A stretch of DNA of 64,000 bases from Halosimplex aquaticum (GTDB taxonomy: Archaea; Halobacteriota; Halobacteria; Halobacteriales; Haloarculaceae): the NCBI RefSeq assembly GCF_028747785.1, contig NZ_CP118158.1, positions 3,782,001 through 3,846,000 on the forward strand, read 5' to 3'. The notes under the pieces were generated by a model. It did not search any database and was not told the origin of the DNA. It was given only the letters and a program-made list of their open reading frames with translations. Within the stretch, counting starts at the first letter, position 1. Each line of letters begins with the position of its first letter. Positions 35,073 to 43,152 of the stretch are shown in pieces. Made by a program: the position numbers and the translations under genes.

Positions 35073-35336
35073 ATGGCGACCAGCAAGAACGCGAGCGGTG
35101 CGAACAGTTTCGCGACGCGAGCGGCGTCGGAAATCAAGGAATCGGTGCTGGCGAGAGTCGCGACGCTGGGGGTCCTTCTGACGTTCCTCGCTATCGCGAT
35201 CGAGGCCGCGATCCGCTCCGGATTCCTCGTCCGGGGGATCTCCGGCATCTGGGCGACGATCTTCCTGCTGTGGGGCGTCGCGCTCGTAGTCGCCGGGACG
35301 GTCGGGCGGACGCTGATCTGGTGGCGCCGCCGGTGA
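35073..35336 (+). CDS. Small two-helix membrane protein, unknown function
   Basis: 87 residues from ATG 35073 (MATSKNASGAN), about 30 bp after a TATA-like AATTTATAG; the frame is open upstream but the promoter favours this start. Two hydrophobic helices (about 38-56 and 62-80) are followed by a basic WWRRR end. No family recognised, and no visible link to pectin use. Confidence 0.6.
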   Translation: MATSKNASGANSFATRAASEIKESVLARVATLGVLLTFLAIAIEAAIRSGFLVRGISGIWATIFLLWGVALVVAGTVGRTLIWWRRR

Positions 35337-35355
35337 GAACGGGGTACGCTCGTCG

Positions 35356-35790
35356 TTATCGCTCGGTCAACTGCGAAACGTTGTGTTCTCCGGGTTCCCG
35401 CGTCAGCGAGAGCCCGTCGATCTTCCGGATCGTGAACTCGCCGAGGACGTTCACCTCACAGCCCTCCTCTAAGTGACCGCCTACGGTCCGCTCCCCGTTG
35501 AACGCCGTGACGTGGAGGTGCGGTTCGCCGTCCGCGATCGCACCACCGACGTTCGTGACCTCCCAGGAGCCGTCGAGTTCGAGGTCGACGTTCCGGTCCG
35601 ACTGGTCTTCCGGGAGGTCCGTCCGGTTGACGTAGTGGATGTTGAGGTTGCTGAACGTCCCGATCCCCGAGACCACGGCCCCGGTGTCGACGTCGTGGTC
35701 CTCGCAGGCCGCCTCTATCGATTCCAGTGCCATGTCGCCGCGGTCGAGACGGACGATGACGTGCCCGTCGTCTGATTCGAAGGACTCCAT
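35356..35790 (-). CDS. PPC/DUF296-domain protein
   Basis: 144 residues, the whole of a PPC (plants and prokaryotes conserved, DUF296) domain. Hallmarks: VIVRLDRGDMALESI, SGIGTFSNLNIHYV, GEPHLHVTAFN with the metal-binding His pair, and GGHLEEGCEVNVLGEF. In plants the domain is part of AT-hook DNA-binding proteins; in prokaryotes it stands alone and its function is not established. It converges with the small membrane-protein gene and lies downstream of the lactonase on the same strand (58 bp), so co-transcription is possible. Confidence 0.88.
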   Translation of the reverse strand: MESFESDDGHVIVRLDRGDMALESIEAACEDHDVDTGAVVSGIGTFSNLNIHYVNRTDLPEDQSDRNVDLELDGSWEVTNVGGAIADGEPHLHVTAFNGERTVGGHLEEGCEVNVLGEFTIRKIDGLSLTREPGEHNVSQLTER

Positions 35791-35848
35791 ACACCCGTCG
35801 ATCGGTCGCGCGGAGAATAAATCTGCCCCTACCGGCGGCGCGAACGAG

Positions 35849-36904
35849 TCACGCTCGCCGGAGGAACGCGAGACAGGTCGGTTTCGGGACCGCCCGACGC
35901 GCGCGTTCGTCGAGACCGCCGCTGTCCCCGACCGCGAAGCTGACGACGGTGAAGTCGTCGCGGTTCTCGCAGAGCAGGAAGCGACCCCGCGGGTCGAGCG
36001 CGAAGTCCCGCGGATTCGCGCCGCCGGTGGGAGTGTGCCCCAGCGAGGTGAGCGACCCGTCGTCGGCGACCCCGAACTCGGCGATACTCTGGTGGCCTCG
36101 GTTCGAGACGTACACTCGGCCGGAGGGGTGGACGTGTACGTCGGAGGGGGCGTTGTCCGCGACCGAGGCCTCGTCGGGGACGGTGCTCACGGCCCCGACG
36201 GGAGAGAGCGCGCCGGTGTCGGCGTCGCGAGCGAGCGTCGTCACCGTCGAGTCCAGTTCGCCGACGAGGTAGCCGAACTCGCCGTCGGTCCCGAACGCGA
36301 GGTGGCGCGGTCCCGTCCCCGGCGGGAGGGACACGCCTCCCGGCTCCGCCGGGCGGAGACGGTCGGACGCGGCGTCGATCCGATACGCTTCGACGCGGTC
36401 GGTCCCCAGGTCCGGGACGTAGACGAACTCGCCGTCGGGACCGGGGACGGCGGCGTGGGGGTGCGGTTCGGCCTGGCGGTTCGAGTTCGCGCCGCTGCCT
36501 TCGTGGGCGACCACGTCGCAAGCGGCGCCCAGGTCACCGTCGCCGTCGACGGGGTACATCGCCGCGGTCCCGCCGCCGTAGTTCGCGGTGAAGGCGTACC
36601 GGCCTTCGGGGTCGACGCTCACGTAGCACGGGCCGACGCCCTCGCTCGACCGGTCGACCCGGCGGCGGAGCGACCCGTCTTCCCGGTCGACGGCGAACGC
36701 GCTCACCGTGCCTCCGTCCGTCCGGTTCGCGACGTAGACCCTGTCGCGGTCGGGATGGGGGGCGAGGTACATCGGGTGCTCGACGGACGTCGACGCCGTT
36801 TCGGACAGCGTCCCCGCGGCCCCGTCGTAGGCGTACGCGTAGACGCCGGCATCGCCGTCGCCGGCCGTCGAACAGACAAGCGCGAGGTGCTCCGAGTCGG
36901 TCAT
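35849..36904 (-). CDS. Beta-propeller lactonase (6-phosphogluconolactonase/YbhE-like)
   Basis: 351 residues from ATG 36904 (MTDSEHLALV). Repeated blades of the type HPDRDRVYVANR, PEGRYAFTANYGGG, PDGEFVYVPDLG, GPRHLAFGTDGEFGYLVGE and HPSGRVYVSNRG identify the seven-bladed lactonase family. No signal peptide, so cytoplasmic. It is about 1.1 kb downstream of uronate dehydrogenase, so hydrolysis of galactaro- or glucaro-lactone is the natural role. Family members also act on phosphogluconolactone, so this is inference from context. Confidence 0.85.
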   Translation of the reverse strand: MTDSEHLALVCSTAGDGDAGVYAYAYDGAAGTLSETASTSVEHPMYLAPHPDRDRVYVANRTDGGTVSAFAVDREDGSLRRRVDRSSEGVGPCYVSVDPEGRYAFTANYGGGTAAMYPVDGDGDLGAACDVVAHEGSGANSNRQAEPHPHAAVPGPDGEFVYVPDLGTDRVEAYRIDAASDRLRPAEPGGVSLPPGTGPRHLAFGTDGEFGYLVGELDSTVTTLARDADTGALSPVGAVSTVPDEASVADNAPSDVHVHPSGRVYVSNRGHQSIAEFGVADDGSLTSLGHTPTGGANPRDFALDPRGRFLLCENRDDFTVVSFAVGDSGGLDERARRAVPKPTCLAFLRRA

Positions 36905-37034
36905 CGACGCCACGTACTCCCGGTGTCACCTTGATTCGACCGGTCGTCGATCCGCCGTGCGGGCGGGCTGAACGGCGTCGTCGAACCGGCCCCGTCACCG
37001 AAAGACCCTTACTGTGAGACCGTAACACAGGGAT

Positions 37035-37928
37035 ATGAATCGCCGCGCGTTTCTCGCGACAGCAGCGGCAGTCACGGCCGGATGCGGCCAGACCGAACGC
37101 ACGACCGACTCGCCGTCCGGAGACGACGGCCCGGCGACCGAGACGCGATCGAGCGGCGGCGGTCCGGCGACGGACTCGCCGACACGGACCGAGACCGCGA
37201 CGGTCGCCCCCGCGTCCGTCGGGGTGACCGACGTGTCCGTCCCGTCGACCATAGAGATCGGGACCGCGGGCACGCTGTCGGTCACGCTGGAGAACGCGGG
37301 CGGGCAGTCGGGGTCGTTCTCCTCGGCCGTCGAAGCGAAGGTCGGAACCGGCGAGTGGACGGCGACCGACGCGACCGTCGAGGCGACCGTGGCCGCGGGC
37401 GAGTCGGTCACCGAGACGGTCGATCTCCCGCCGAATCACTACGTCGAACCGGCGTCGTACCGGCTCGCCGACGCCGACCCAGTCGCGCGGACCCGGTTCG
37501 TCGCCAGGGAGATCCCCCTCGGAGAGACCCACCTCCTCCCCAACGGCGTCGCGCTGTCCGTCCACGACGTCGGGTTCGGCGAGACCTACACCTACGAGAG
37601 CAGCGGCGGCGAGAAAACCGCCGAACCCACCGACGGCGACAAGTGGGCCGTCGGCACGGTCCGCGCCGAGAACACGGCCGACGAACCGGCGCGAGCGCCG
37701 CTGGTCTCGGACATCGGGTTCTTCCGCGGCGAGGAGGAGTACTCCTTCCAGCACCTCTCCGACAACCGCGACCGCTACCGGGGCGGCGAACTCGAACCCG
37801 GCTCGGTCAGCGAGGGCGACCTGCCCGCGAACGTCCCGGTCGCGGCCGAGCGGGCAGCCCTCAGAGTGGAGTACAGCGAGAGCTTCGAGGAAGGCCAGAT
37901 CACGGTGAACTGGACGCTCGGCGAGTAA
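37035..37928 (+). CDS. Haloarchaeal lipoprotein of unknown function
   Basis: 297 residues. A short Tat-like signal MNRRAFLATAAAVTAGC ends in a lipobox Cys at residue 17, then a Ser/Thr/Pro-rich spacer, then an immunoglobulin-like region (ITVT-type strands around VGVTDVSVPSTIEIG and VTLENAGGQSG) and a second domain similar to DUF4352-type extracellular domains (GVALSVHDVGF, KWAVGTVRAEN). Anchored outside the cell. It converges on the ABC ATPase gene with a 150-bp gap. Its role in pectin use is not shown. Confidence 0.7.
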   Translation: MNRRAFLATAAAVTAGCGQTERTTDSPSGDDGPATETRSSGGGPATDSPTRTETATVAPASVGVTDVSVPSTIEIGTAGTLSVTLENAGGQSGSFSSAVEAKVGTGEWTATDATVEATVAAGESVTETVDLPPNHYVEPASYRLADADPVARTRFVAREIPLGETHLLPNGVALSVHDVGFGETYTYESSGGEKTAEPTDGDKWAVGTVRAENTADEPARAPLVSDIGFFRGEEEYSFQHLSDNRDRYRGGELEPGSVSEGDLPANVPVAAERAALRVEYSESFEEGQITVNWTLGE

Positions 37929-38078
37929 CGACGCTCCGGACCACGGCCGACGGCTCGCGGACGACTTGCTTCCGAACGGCAACCGGCTACCAGCCGCTGG
38001 TGTGTCGAGGAAACGCGGAAGAACGGCCGAAACAGGACGAATCGAACGACGCGGGTGAAGCGGGCGAAACGGCTGTCG

Positions 38079-40310
38079 TCAGTCGTCTGACGGCGCCGCC
38101 TCGCCGCCGGTCGCGGAGAAGTCGTCGTCCGCGTCGTCGACGATAGACTCGCTCTGCCAGTACTCGTGATCGTCGACCATCCGGAAGCAGGCGCCGCGGT
38201 GGGACTCGCTGCCCGTTTCTGCCGCGTACGACCCGGGCGTCTGCTCGGCGCACACCTCGCGCGCTTCCGGGCAACGGGTGTGGTAGCGACAGCCGCTCGG
38301 CGGGTTCGTCGGGTCCGGGATGTCGATCTCCCGGATCGGCGACTCGTCGGCGCGCTCCTCCTCGGGGTCGAGCTCCGGCGTCGCCCAGCGCAGCGCCTGC
38401 GTGTAGGGGTGCTGGGGGTTGTTGATGACCTGCTCCGGCGGCCCGATCTCGACCAGCTCGCCGAGGTAGAGGACGCCGATGCGCCCGCCCGTTCGCTCGG
38501 CGATGTACCGGGCGTTCGCGAGGTCGTGGGAGATGAACAGGTACGAGGTGTCGAACATGTCCTGCAGTTCGATGAGGAGGTCCATCATCTCCACGCGCAG
38601 GCTCACGTCCAGTGCGCTGACCGGCTCGTCGGCCAGGATGACCTCGGGGTTCATTAGCATCGCGCGGATGAGCGCGACGCGCTGTTGCTCGCCGCCCGAG
38701 AGCTGGTGGGGGTAGCGTTCGTAGTAGTCCTCCGGCGGCGTCATCCCGACGTGTTCGAGCATGCTCATGACGCGCTGGCGGCGGTCGTTGCCGTCGAGGT
38801 CCTTGTGCCAGCGCTTGAGCGGCGCTTCCAGGATCTTGCTGTTGCGGCGGTGGGGGTTGAGCGCGCTCCCCGGGTCCTGGTGGACGATCTGGAGCGACCG
38901 GCGGATCTCGCTCCACGAGACCGAGCCGTCGCCGTTGCCGTCGCGGACGTCCCAGATGTCGTTGCCGCGGTACTCGACGCTGCCGCCAGTCGGCCGCTGC
39001 AGGCCGACCGCGGTCTTGCCGAGGGTGGTCTTGCCGCAACCGGACTCGCCGACCAGCACGACCACGTCGTTCTCGTAGATGTCCAGGTCGATGCCGTCGA
39101 CGGCCTTGACCGCCGGCGGGTCCTCGAAGAAGTCCAGGAAGCCCGACTCCTTCTCGAAGTGGACTTCCACGTCGTTCATCGAGAGGACGGGCTGTTCGCC
39201 CTCGCGGTCGGGGACGGGCTTCGTGGACCGCCTCTCCGTGCCGTCGTCCGCGAGTTCGGGCGAGTCCGCGTCTTCGGTCATCGGGATCTCCTCGGCGGAG
39301 TGCTCCCAGTGGTGGCAGTGGACGAACCGCCCTTCGCCGGCGTCGTACGGGCCGGGGTCGACGTCGACGCACTCCTCGTCGGCGAGCGGACAGCGCGGGT
39401 GGAACGAGCAGCCCTCGGGGACGTTCACCGGGTCCGGCGCCGACCCCTCGACCGGCCGCATGTTCTCGATCGGCGATTCGAGGTTCGGCGTCGACTTCAG
39501 CAGCATCCGCGTGTAGGGGTGCGCGGCGTCTTCGAGGATCTCGTCGGTCGGTCCGAGTTCGACGAACTCGAAGGCGTAGAGCACGCCGACGCGGTCGGCG
39601 ATGTCAGCGACCAGCGGCAGGTCGTGCGTGATGAAGACGATCGTCAGGTCGTAGCGCTCCTTGAGGTTCTCCAGCAGGGAGATGATAGAGCGCTGCATCA
39701 GCAGGTCGAGCGCCGCGGTCGGCTCGTCCATCACGAGCACTTCCGGTTCGAGGACGAGCGAGAGCGCGATGAGCGCGCGCTGTTTCATCCCGCCCGAGAG
39801 TTCGTGCGGGTAGGAGTCGAGCACGCGGTCGGCGTCGAGGTACAGGTCTTCGAGCAGCTGGCGGGCCCGCTCCATGCCCTCGCGGACGTCGTAGTCGTGG
39901 GCCTCCAGGGTCTCGACGAAGTGCGTCTCGACGTCCCGGACGGGGTTGAACGAACTCATCGCGCCCTGGAACACCATCGACACCTCCTCCCAGCGGTACT
40001 GCTTCCGCTCCTGCTTGCTCAGTTCGAGCACGTCGAGGGACTCGCCGTCCCCGGGGTTGTACGTGATGTCTCCCCGGAGGTAGCCCGGGTCGACGACCGC
40101 GTCGAGCAGGGCCGAGGCGAACATCGACTTGCCCGACCCCGACTCGCCGACGACGCCGAGCACCTCGTTGCGCTCGATGTCCATGTCGACGTTGTCGAGG
40201 ACGCGCGATTCGCCCCGTTCCATGTCGAACGAGACCGTCGTGTCTCGCATCTGCAGGATCGGGTCGCTGTGCGTCACCGTTCGTTCGTAGTCAGTCTCAG
40301 ATACCGTCAT
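38079..40310 (-). CDS. Dpp/Opp-type ABC transporter, two ATPase domains fused (DppD-DppF)
   Basis: 743 residues from the ATG at 40310. Two complete ATPase domains of the peptide-importer class: the first with GESGSGKSMFA, LSGGMKQR and VLVMDEPTAALD; the second with GESGCGKTTLG, LSGGEQQR and VILADEPVSALD. Each is followed by a Cys-rich C-terminal segment (CSFHPRCPLADEEC and CRYHTRCPEAREVC) of the oligopeptide_ATPase_C type, which holds an iron-sulfur or metal site in relatives. It powers uptake with the two permeases just upstream (1-bp gap). In this locus the cargo is probably oligogalacturonides rather than peptides. Confidence 0.9.
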   Translation of the reverse strand: MTVSETDYERTVTHSDPILQMRDTTVSFDMERGESRVLDNVDMDIERNEVLGVVGESGSGKSMFASALLDAVVDPGYLRGDITYNPGDGESLDVLELSKQERKQYRWEEVSMVFQGAMSSFNPVRDVETHFVETLEAHDYDVREGMERARQLLEDLYLDADRVLDSYPHELSGGMKQRALIALSLVLEPEVLVMDEPTAALDLLMQRSIISLLENLKERYDLTIVFITHDLPLVADIADRVGVLYAFEFVELGPTDEILEDAAHPYTRMLLKSTPNLESPIENMRPVEGSAPDPVNVPEGCSFHPRCPLADEECVDVDPGPYDAGEGRFVHCHHWEHSAEEIPMTEDADSPELADDGTERRSTKPVPDREGEQPVLSMNDVEVHFEKESGFLDFFEDPPAVKAVDGIDLDIYENDVVVLVGESGCGKTTLGKTAVGLQRPTGGSVEYRGNDIWDVRDGNGDGSVSWSEIRRSLQIVHQDPGSALNPHRRNSKILEAPLKRWHKDLDGNDRRQRVMSMLEHVGMTPPEDYYERYPHQLSGGEQQRVALIRAMLMNPEVILADEPVSALDVSLRVEMMDLLIELQDMFDTSYLFISHDLANARYIAERTGGRIGVLYLGELVEIGPPEQVINNPQHPYTQALRWATPELDPEEERADESPIREIDIPDPTNPPSGCRYHTRCPEAREVCAEQTPGSYAAETGSESHRGACFRMVDDHEYWQSESIVDDADDDFSATGGEAAPSDD

Positions 40311-40311
40311 T

Positions 40312-41436
40312 TCAGACACCTCCGACCATGCTCTCGCCGCTCGTGTCTTCCTCTCCGCTCGCCGCCCCCTCGTCACCAGACCGCTTCTCGTGGCGGGCGC
40401 GGACCCGCGGGTTGAAGACGCGGTCCAGCGACTGTCCGAGGAGGATCAGCCCCACGGAGAAGACGATGATGGCGATCATCGGCACCAGGAACCAGTGGAG
40501 CGCGCCCGGTCGGACGTGGGCGTTCGAACTGTAGGCCTGGTTGAGCGTGATCCCCCAGTTGAGCTTCTCGAAGGGCAGGATGCCCAGATAGTACAGGGCG
40601 ACCGCCGAGAAGATGACCCGGCGAGCCGCGTTAGTCAGGTTGATCACGACGAACGGCATCAGGTGCGGGACGATCTCCTTGAAGATGATGTCCCGGTTGG
40701 GGATGCCCATCGCTCGCGAGGCCTCGACGAACGACTCCGACCGCAGCGTCAGCATCTGCGAGCGGATCGCCCGCGCGAGTCCGCCCCACGCGGCGATGCT
40801 CAGCAGGATCCCGACGACGTACGGGTCGTTTCCGATGGGGAGCAACAGCGCCAGCACCATCACCGTCGGCAGACCCGGCAGGTTGATGAAGATGTCCGTG
40901 ATCGAACTCAGGACCGTGTCGGCCCAGCCACCCTTGTAACCGGCGATGGCGCCGACGAGCGTCCCGACCCCGACGGTCGCGAGCGCGCCGGAGAAGACCA
41001 TCTTCAGGATCTCGGTCGTGGAGTAGACGACCTGCGAGAACAGGTCACGGCCCATCTGGTCGGTCCCGAGCGGGTAGTCCCAGTTCTGGAACGGCTTCGC
41101 GAGTGCACCGGCCTCGCCGACTTCGGTGGGCGAGATGATGTGCGGTCCCACGATACCCATGAAGAGGTAGGTGAAGACGATCGTGAACCCGATCCGGGCC
41201 CGCCAGTCCGTCCAGACGATCAGAAACGGCGCGCGGACGTAGGTGTCGTAGATCTTCCGGATCCTGTCGAGCCGCGTCTCCTCGACGGAGGAGACGACCT
41301 CGAATGGGGAGTCGACGCCGACGTTGCCGCCGTCGGTCCTCGCGACCGGATCGTCGGTCGCCTCGTCGGCGTCCGGGATGGCTTCCAGGGCGTCCGCGTG
41401 GTCCCGCCGGTCCGCCCCGTCGGTCGAATCACTCAT
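40312..41436 (-). CDS. Dpp/Opp-type ABC transporter permease (DppC-like)
   Basis: 374 residues from ATG 41436 (MSDSTDGADRRDH); the longer frame has a basic non-haloarchaeal extension. After a long acidic N-terminal tail (~75 residues) there are about six membrane helices and the EAA-type loop EASRAMGIPNRDIIFKEIVPHL that contacts the ATPase. Its last codons meet the start of the ATPase gene with a single base between, a sign of translational coupling. It forms a heterodimer with the DppB-like permease. Confidence 0.9.
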   Translation of the reverse strand: MSDSTDGADRRDHADALEAIPDADEATDDPVARTDGGNVGVDSPFEVVSSVEETRLDRIRKIYDTYVRAPFLIVWTDWRARIGFTIVFTYLFMGIVGPHIISPTEVGEAGALAKPFQNWDYPLGTDQMGRDLFSQVVYSTTEILKMVFSGALATVGVGTLVGAIAGYKGGWADTVLSSITDIFINLPGLPTVMVLALLLPIGNDPYVVGILLSIAAWGGLARAIRSQMLTLRSESFVEASRAMGIPNRDIIFKEIVPHLMPFVVINLTNAARRVIFSAVALYYLGILPFEKLNWGITLNQAYSSNAHVRPGALHWFLVPMIAIIVFSVGLILLGQSLDRVFNPRVRARHEKRSGDEGAASGEEDTSGESMVGGV

Positions 41437-41576
41437 CGGTCGATCCCTCCGCTGTCCGTTCTGATCGCTCGGTGGATTCCATATCTCTCTGTTTCGGTTG
41501 TCTGTGACGGGCTTCACCCGTCGTCGCGGCCGCAAGCCGCCGCTCTGGGGACGGGCGCTCGCCCGCCCAGTTGGTC

Positions 41577-42581
41577 TCAGTACGACTCACTTTCCTGCCC
41601 CCGTGCTCGCGGGTCCAGATAGCCGTACGTCAGGTCGGCGATCAACAGCGTGGTGACGACCGCGAGGGTGATCACCACGAACCCGCCCATCATCAGCGCG
41701 TAGTCGCGCTGGTAGGTAGCCGACAGCATGTACCACCCGATGCCGCGGTACTGGAACACCTGCTCCAGGACGATGGACCCGCCGAACATCTCGCCGATGC
41801 CGATGAGCAGCGTCGTGTACATCGGGAGGATGGCGTTGCGCGCGACGTACTGCGTCGAGATGGTCACGTCGGAGAGCCCGCGGAGTCGGGCGACTCGGAG
41901 GTAGTCCTCGCCGAGGACGCGGATCGCGTTCCCACGCATCCCCAGCGACGCCACCCCGGACGCGACGATCATCGAAAGCACCGGCAACGCCGCGTGTCGT
42001 ATCACCCCCGCGATGAACGGCCACGTCAGCCCGGGTTCGACTCCGGTCGGCTGTTTCCCGCCCGTCGGGAACCAGCCCCAGCGGTACGACATGAAGATGA
42101 GCAACATGATAGCCAGCACGTAGAACGGGATCGACCCCATCAGGATCGCCCACGAGGTCAGTCCGACGTCCAGTTTCCCACCTTCCCAGTACGCCATCAG
42201 GGCGCCGACCGAGATGCCGATGAAGAAGCTGATGAACGTCGCCCAGCTCAGCACGAACAGGGTCCAGGGAAGCGACTGAGCGATGATGTCGACGACCGAT
42301 TCCTGGTAGTACACCGACTGTCCCAGGTTCCCCTGGGCCATGTTTATCATGTAGTCGACGTACGCCTGCGGAATCGGTTTCGTCGGGTCGATGCTCAGCC
42401 GCAGTTCGACCAGTTGCCGTGCTCGCGCCGGATCCATCCCACGCCGCTCGAGCTGCTGGATCATCGCCCCCATCGGATTGCCCGGCATCATCCGGACGAT
42501 CACGAACGAGAGCGTGATAACGGCCCACGCGGTGAACGCTGTCTGCCCTAGCCTGCGCAGACGCCAGTCTATGTTTACCAT
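41577..42581 (-). CDS. Dpp/Opp-type ABC transporter permease (DppB-like)
   Basis: 334 residues from ATG 42581 (MVNIDWRLRRLGQTAFT). An N-terminal helix with FVIVRMMPGNPM, a large outer loop, then five more helices and the EAA-type loop DYLRVARLRGLSDVTISTQYVARNA. Paired with the DppC-like permease 140 bp downstream. A 17-bp palindrome lies only 6 bp upstream of the ATG (listed separately). Confidence 0.9.
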   Translation of the reverse strand: MVNIDWRLRRLGQTAFTAWAVITLSFVIVRMMPGNPMGAMIQQLERRGMDPARARQLVELRLSIDPTKPIPQAYVDYMINMAQGNLGQSVYYQESVVDIIAQSLPWTLFVLSWATFISFFIGISVGALMAYWEGGKLDVGLTSWAILMGSIPFYVLAIMLLIFMSYRWGWFPTGGKQPTGVEPGLTWPFIAGVIRHAALPVLSMIVASGVASLGMRGNAIRVLGEDYLRVARLRGLSDVTISTQYVARNAILPMYTTLLIGIGEMFGGSIVLEQVFQYRGIGWYMLSATYQRDYALMMGGFVVITLAVVTTLLIADLTYGYLDPRARGQESESY

Positions 42582-42587
42582 GATCCT

Positions 42588-42604
42588 ACTACTTGAAGGG
42601 TAGT
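42588..42604. promoter_or_regulatory. Palindrome just before the dppB-like gene
   Basis: ACTACTTGAAGGGTAGT has ACTAC/GTAGT arms around a 7-nt centre and lies 6 bp upstream of the start codon on the minus strand. It could be an operator or a 5'-end hairpin. It does not match the GTTC-N9-GAAC family. Confidence 0.3.
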
Positions 42605-42796
42605 GATTCCGAACCCCTTGAATGTATCCCTCCACCGCCCGCACGCGTACCCGCAATCAGACCGAGAGTCGCGGTCGACTGACAGAAGCCACGGATATAT
42701 GGCAACTCGCCCACAGAAACCGGGGCTACGTTTCGGCCGGCCGATAGAACGCGAGGCCAGTCAGACTGTTGTGATCGCCCATCGCTCCGCGGGCTG

Positions 42797-42991
42797 TCAG
42801 AACGGCTCCCACTCGGTGCGGATGACGACGGCGCTGGCGATAAACGACAGGACCGTCGGGACGAGCGTCAACTGTGCGACGACGTACGGGGCGGTTCCGG
42901 GTTCGAGGACGGAGAAACAGAACGCCAGCAGGAGGAGAAAGAGGATGTCGACCCCGAGGATCACCTTGGCAGCGGACTTGAGCAGTCCCAT
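42797..42991 (-). CDS. Small two-helix membrane protein inside the transporter cluster
   Basis: 64 residues from ATG 42991 (MGLLKSAAKVILGVDILF). Two membrane helices (about 8-27 and 34-53) and a short polar tail. A TATA-like CTTATATC lies about 30 bp upstream, so it may have its own leaderless promoter. It lies between the solute-binding protein and the first permease gene. Whether it belongs to the transporter or is an inserted unrelated gene cannot be told. Confidence 0.6.
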   Translation of the reverse strand: MGLLKSAAKVILGVDILFLLLLAFCFSVLEPGTAPYVVAQLTLVPTVLSFIASAVVIRTEWEPF

Positions 42992-43152
42992 ACCCCCCGA
43001 CTGACGCCGCGGAGATATAAGCGTTCGCTCGGCGGCCCGCGCCGGACCGAGAGCACTTCGGCCCGCTCGCGAGCTGTAGGACGCTGTCGCTCCGCGACGT
43101 GGCGGGCGCAAAAAGCGAAGTGAATCGGGGCCGTCGACGGCGGTTCGACCGG

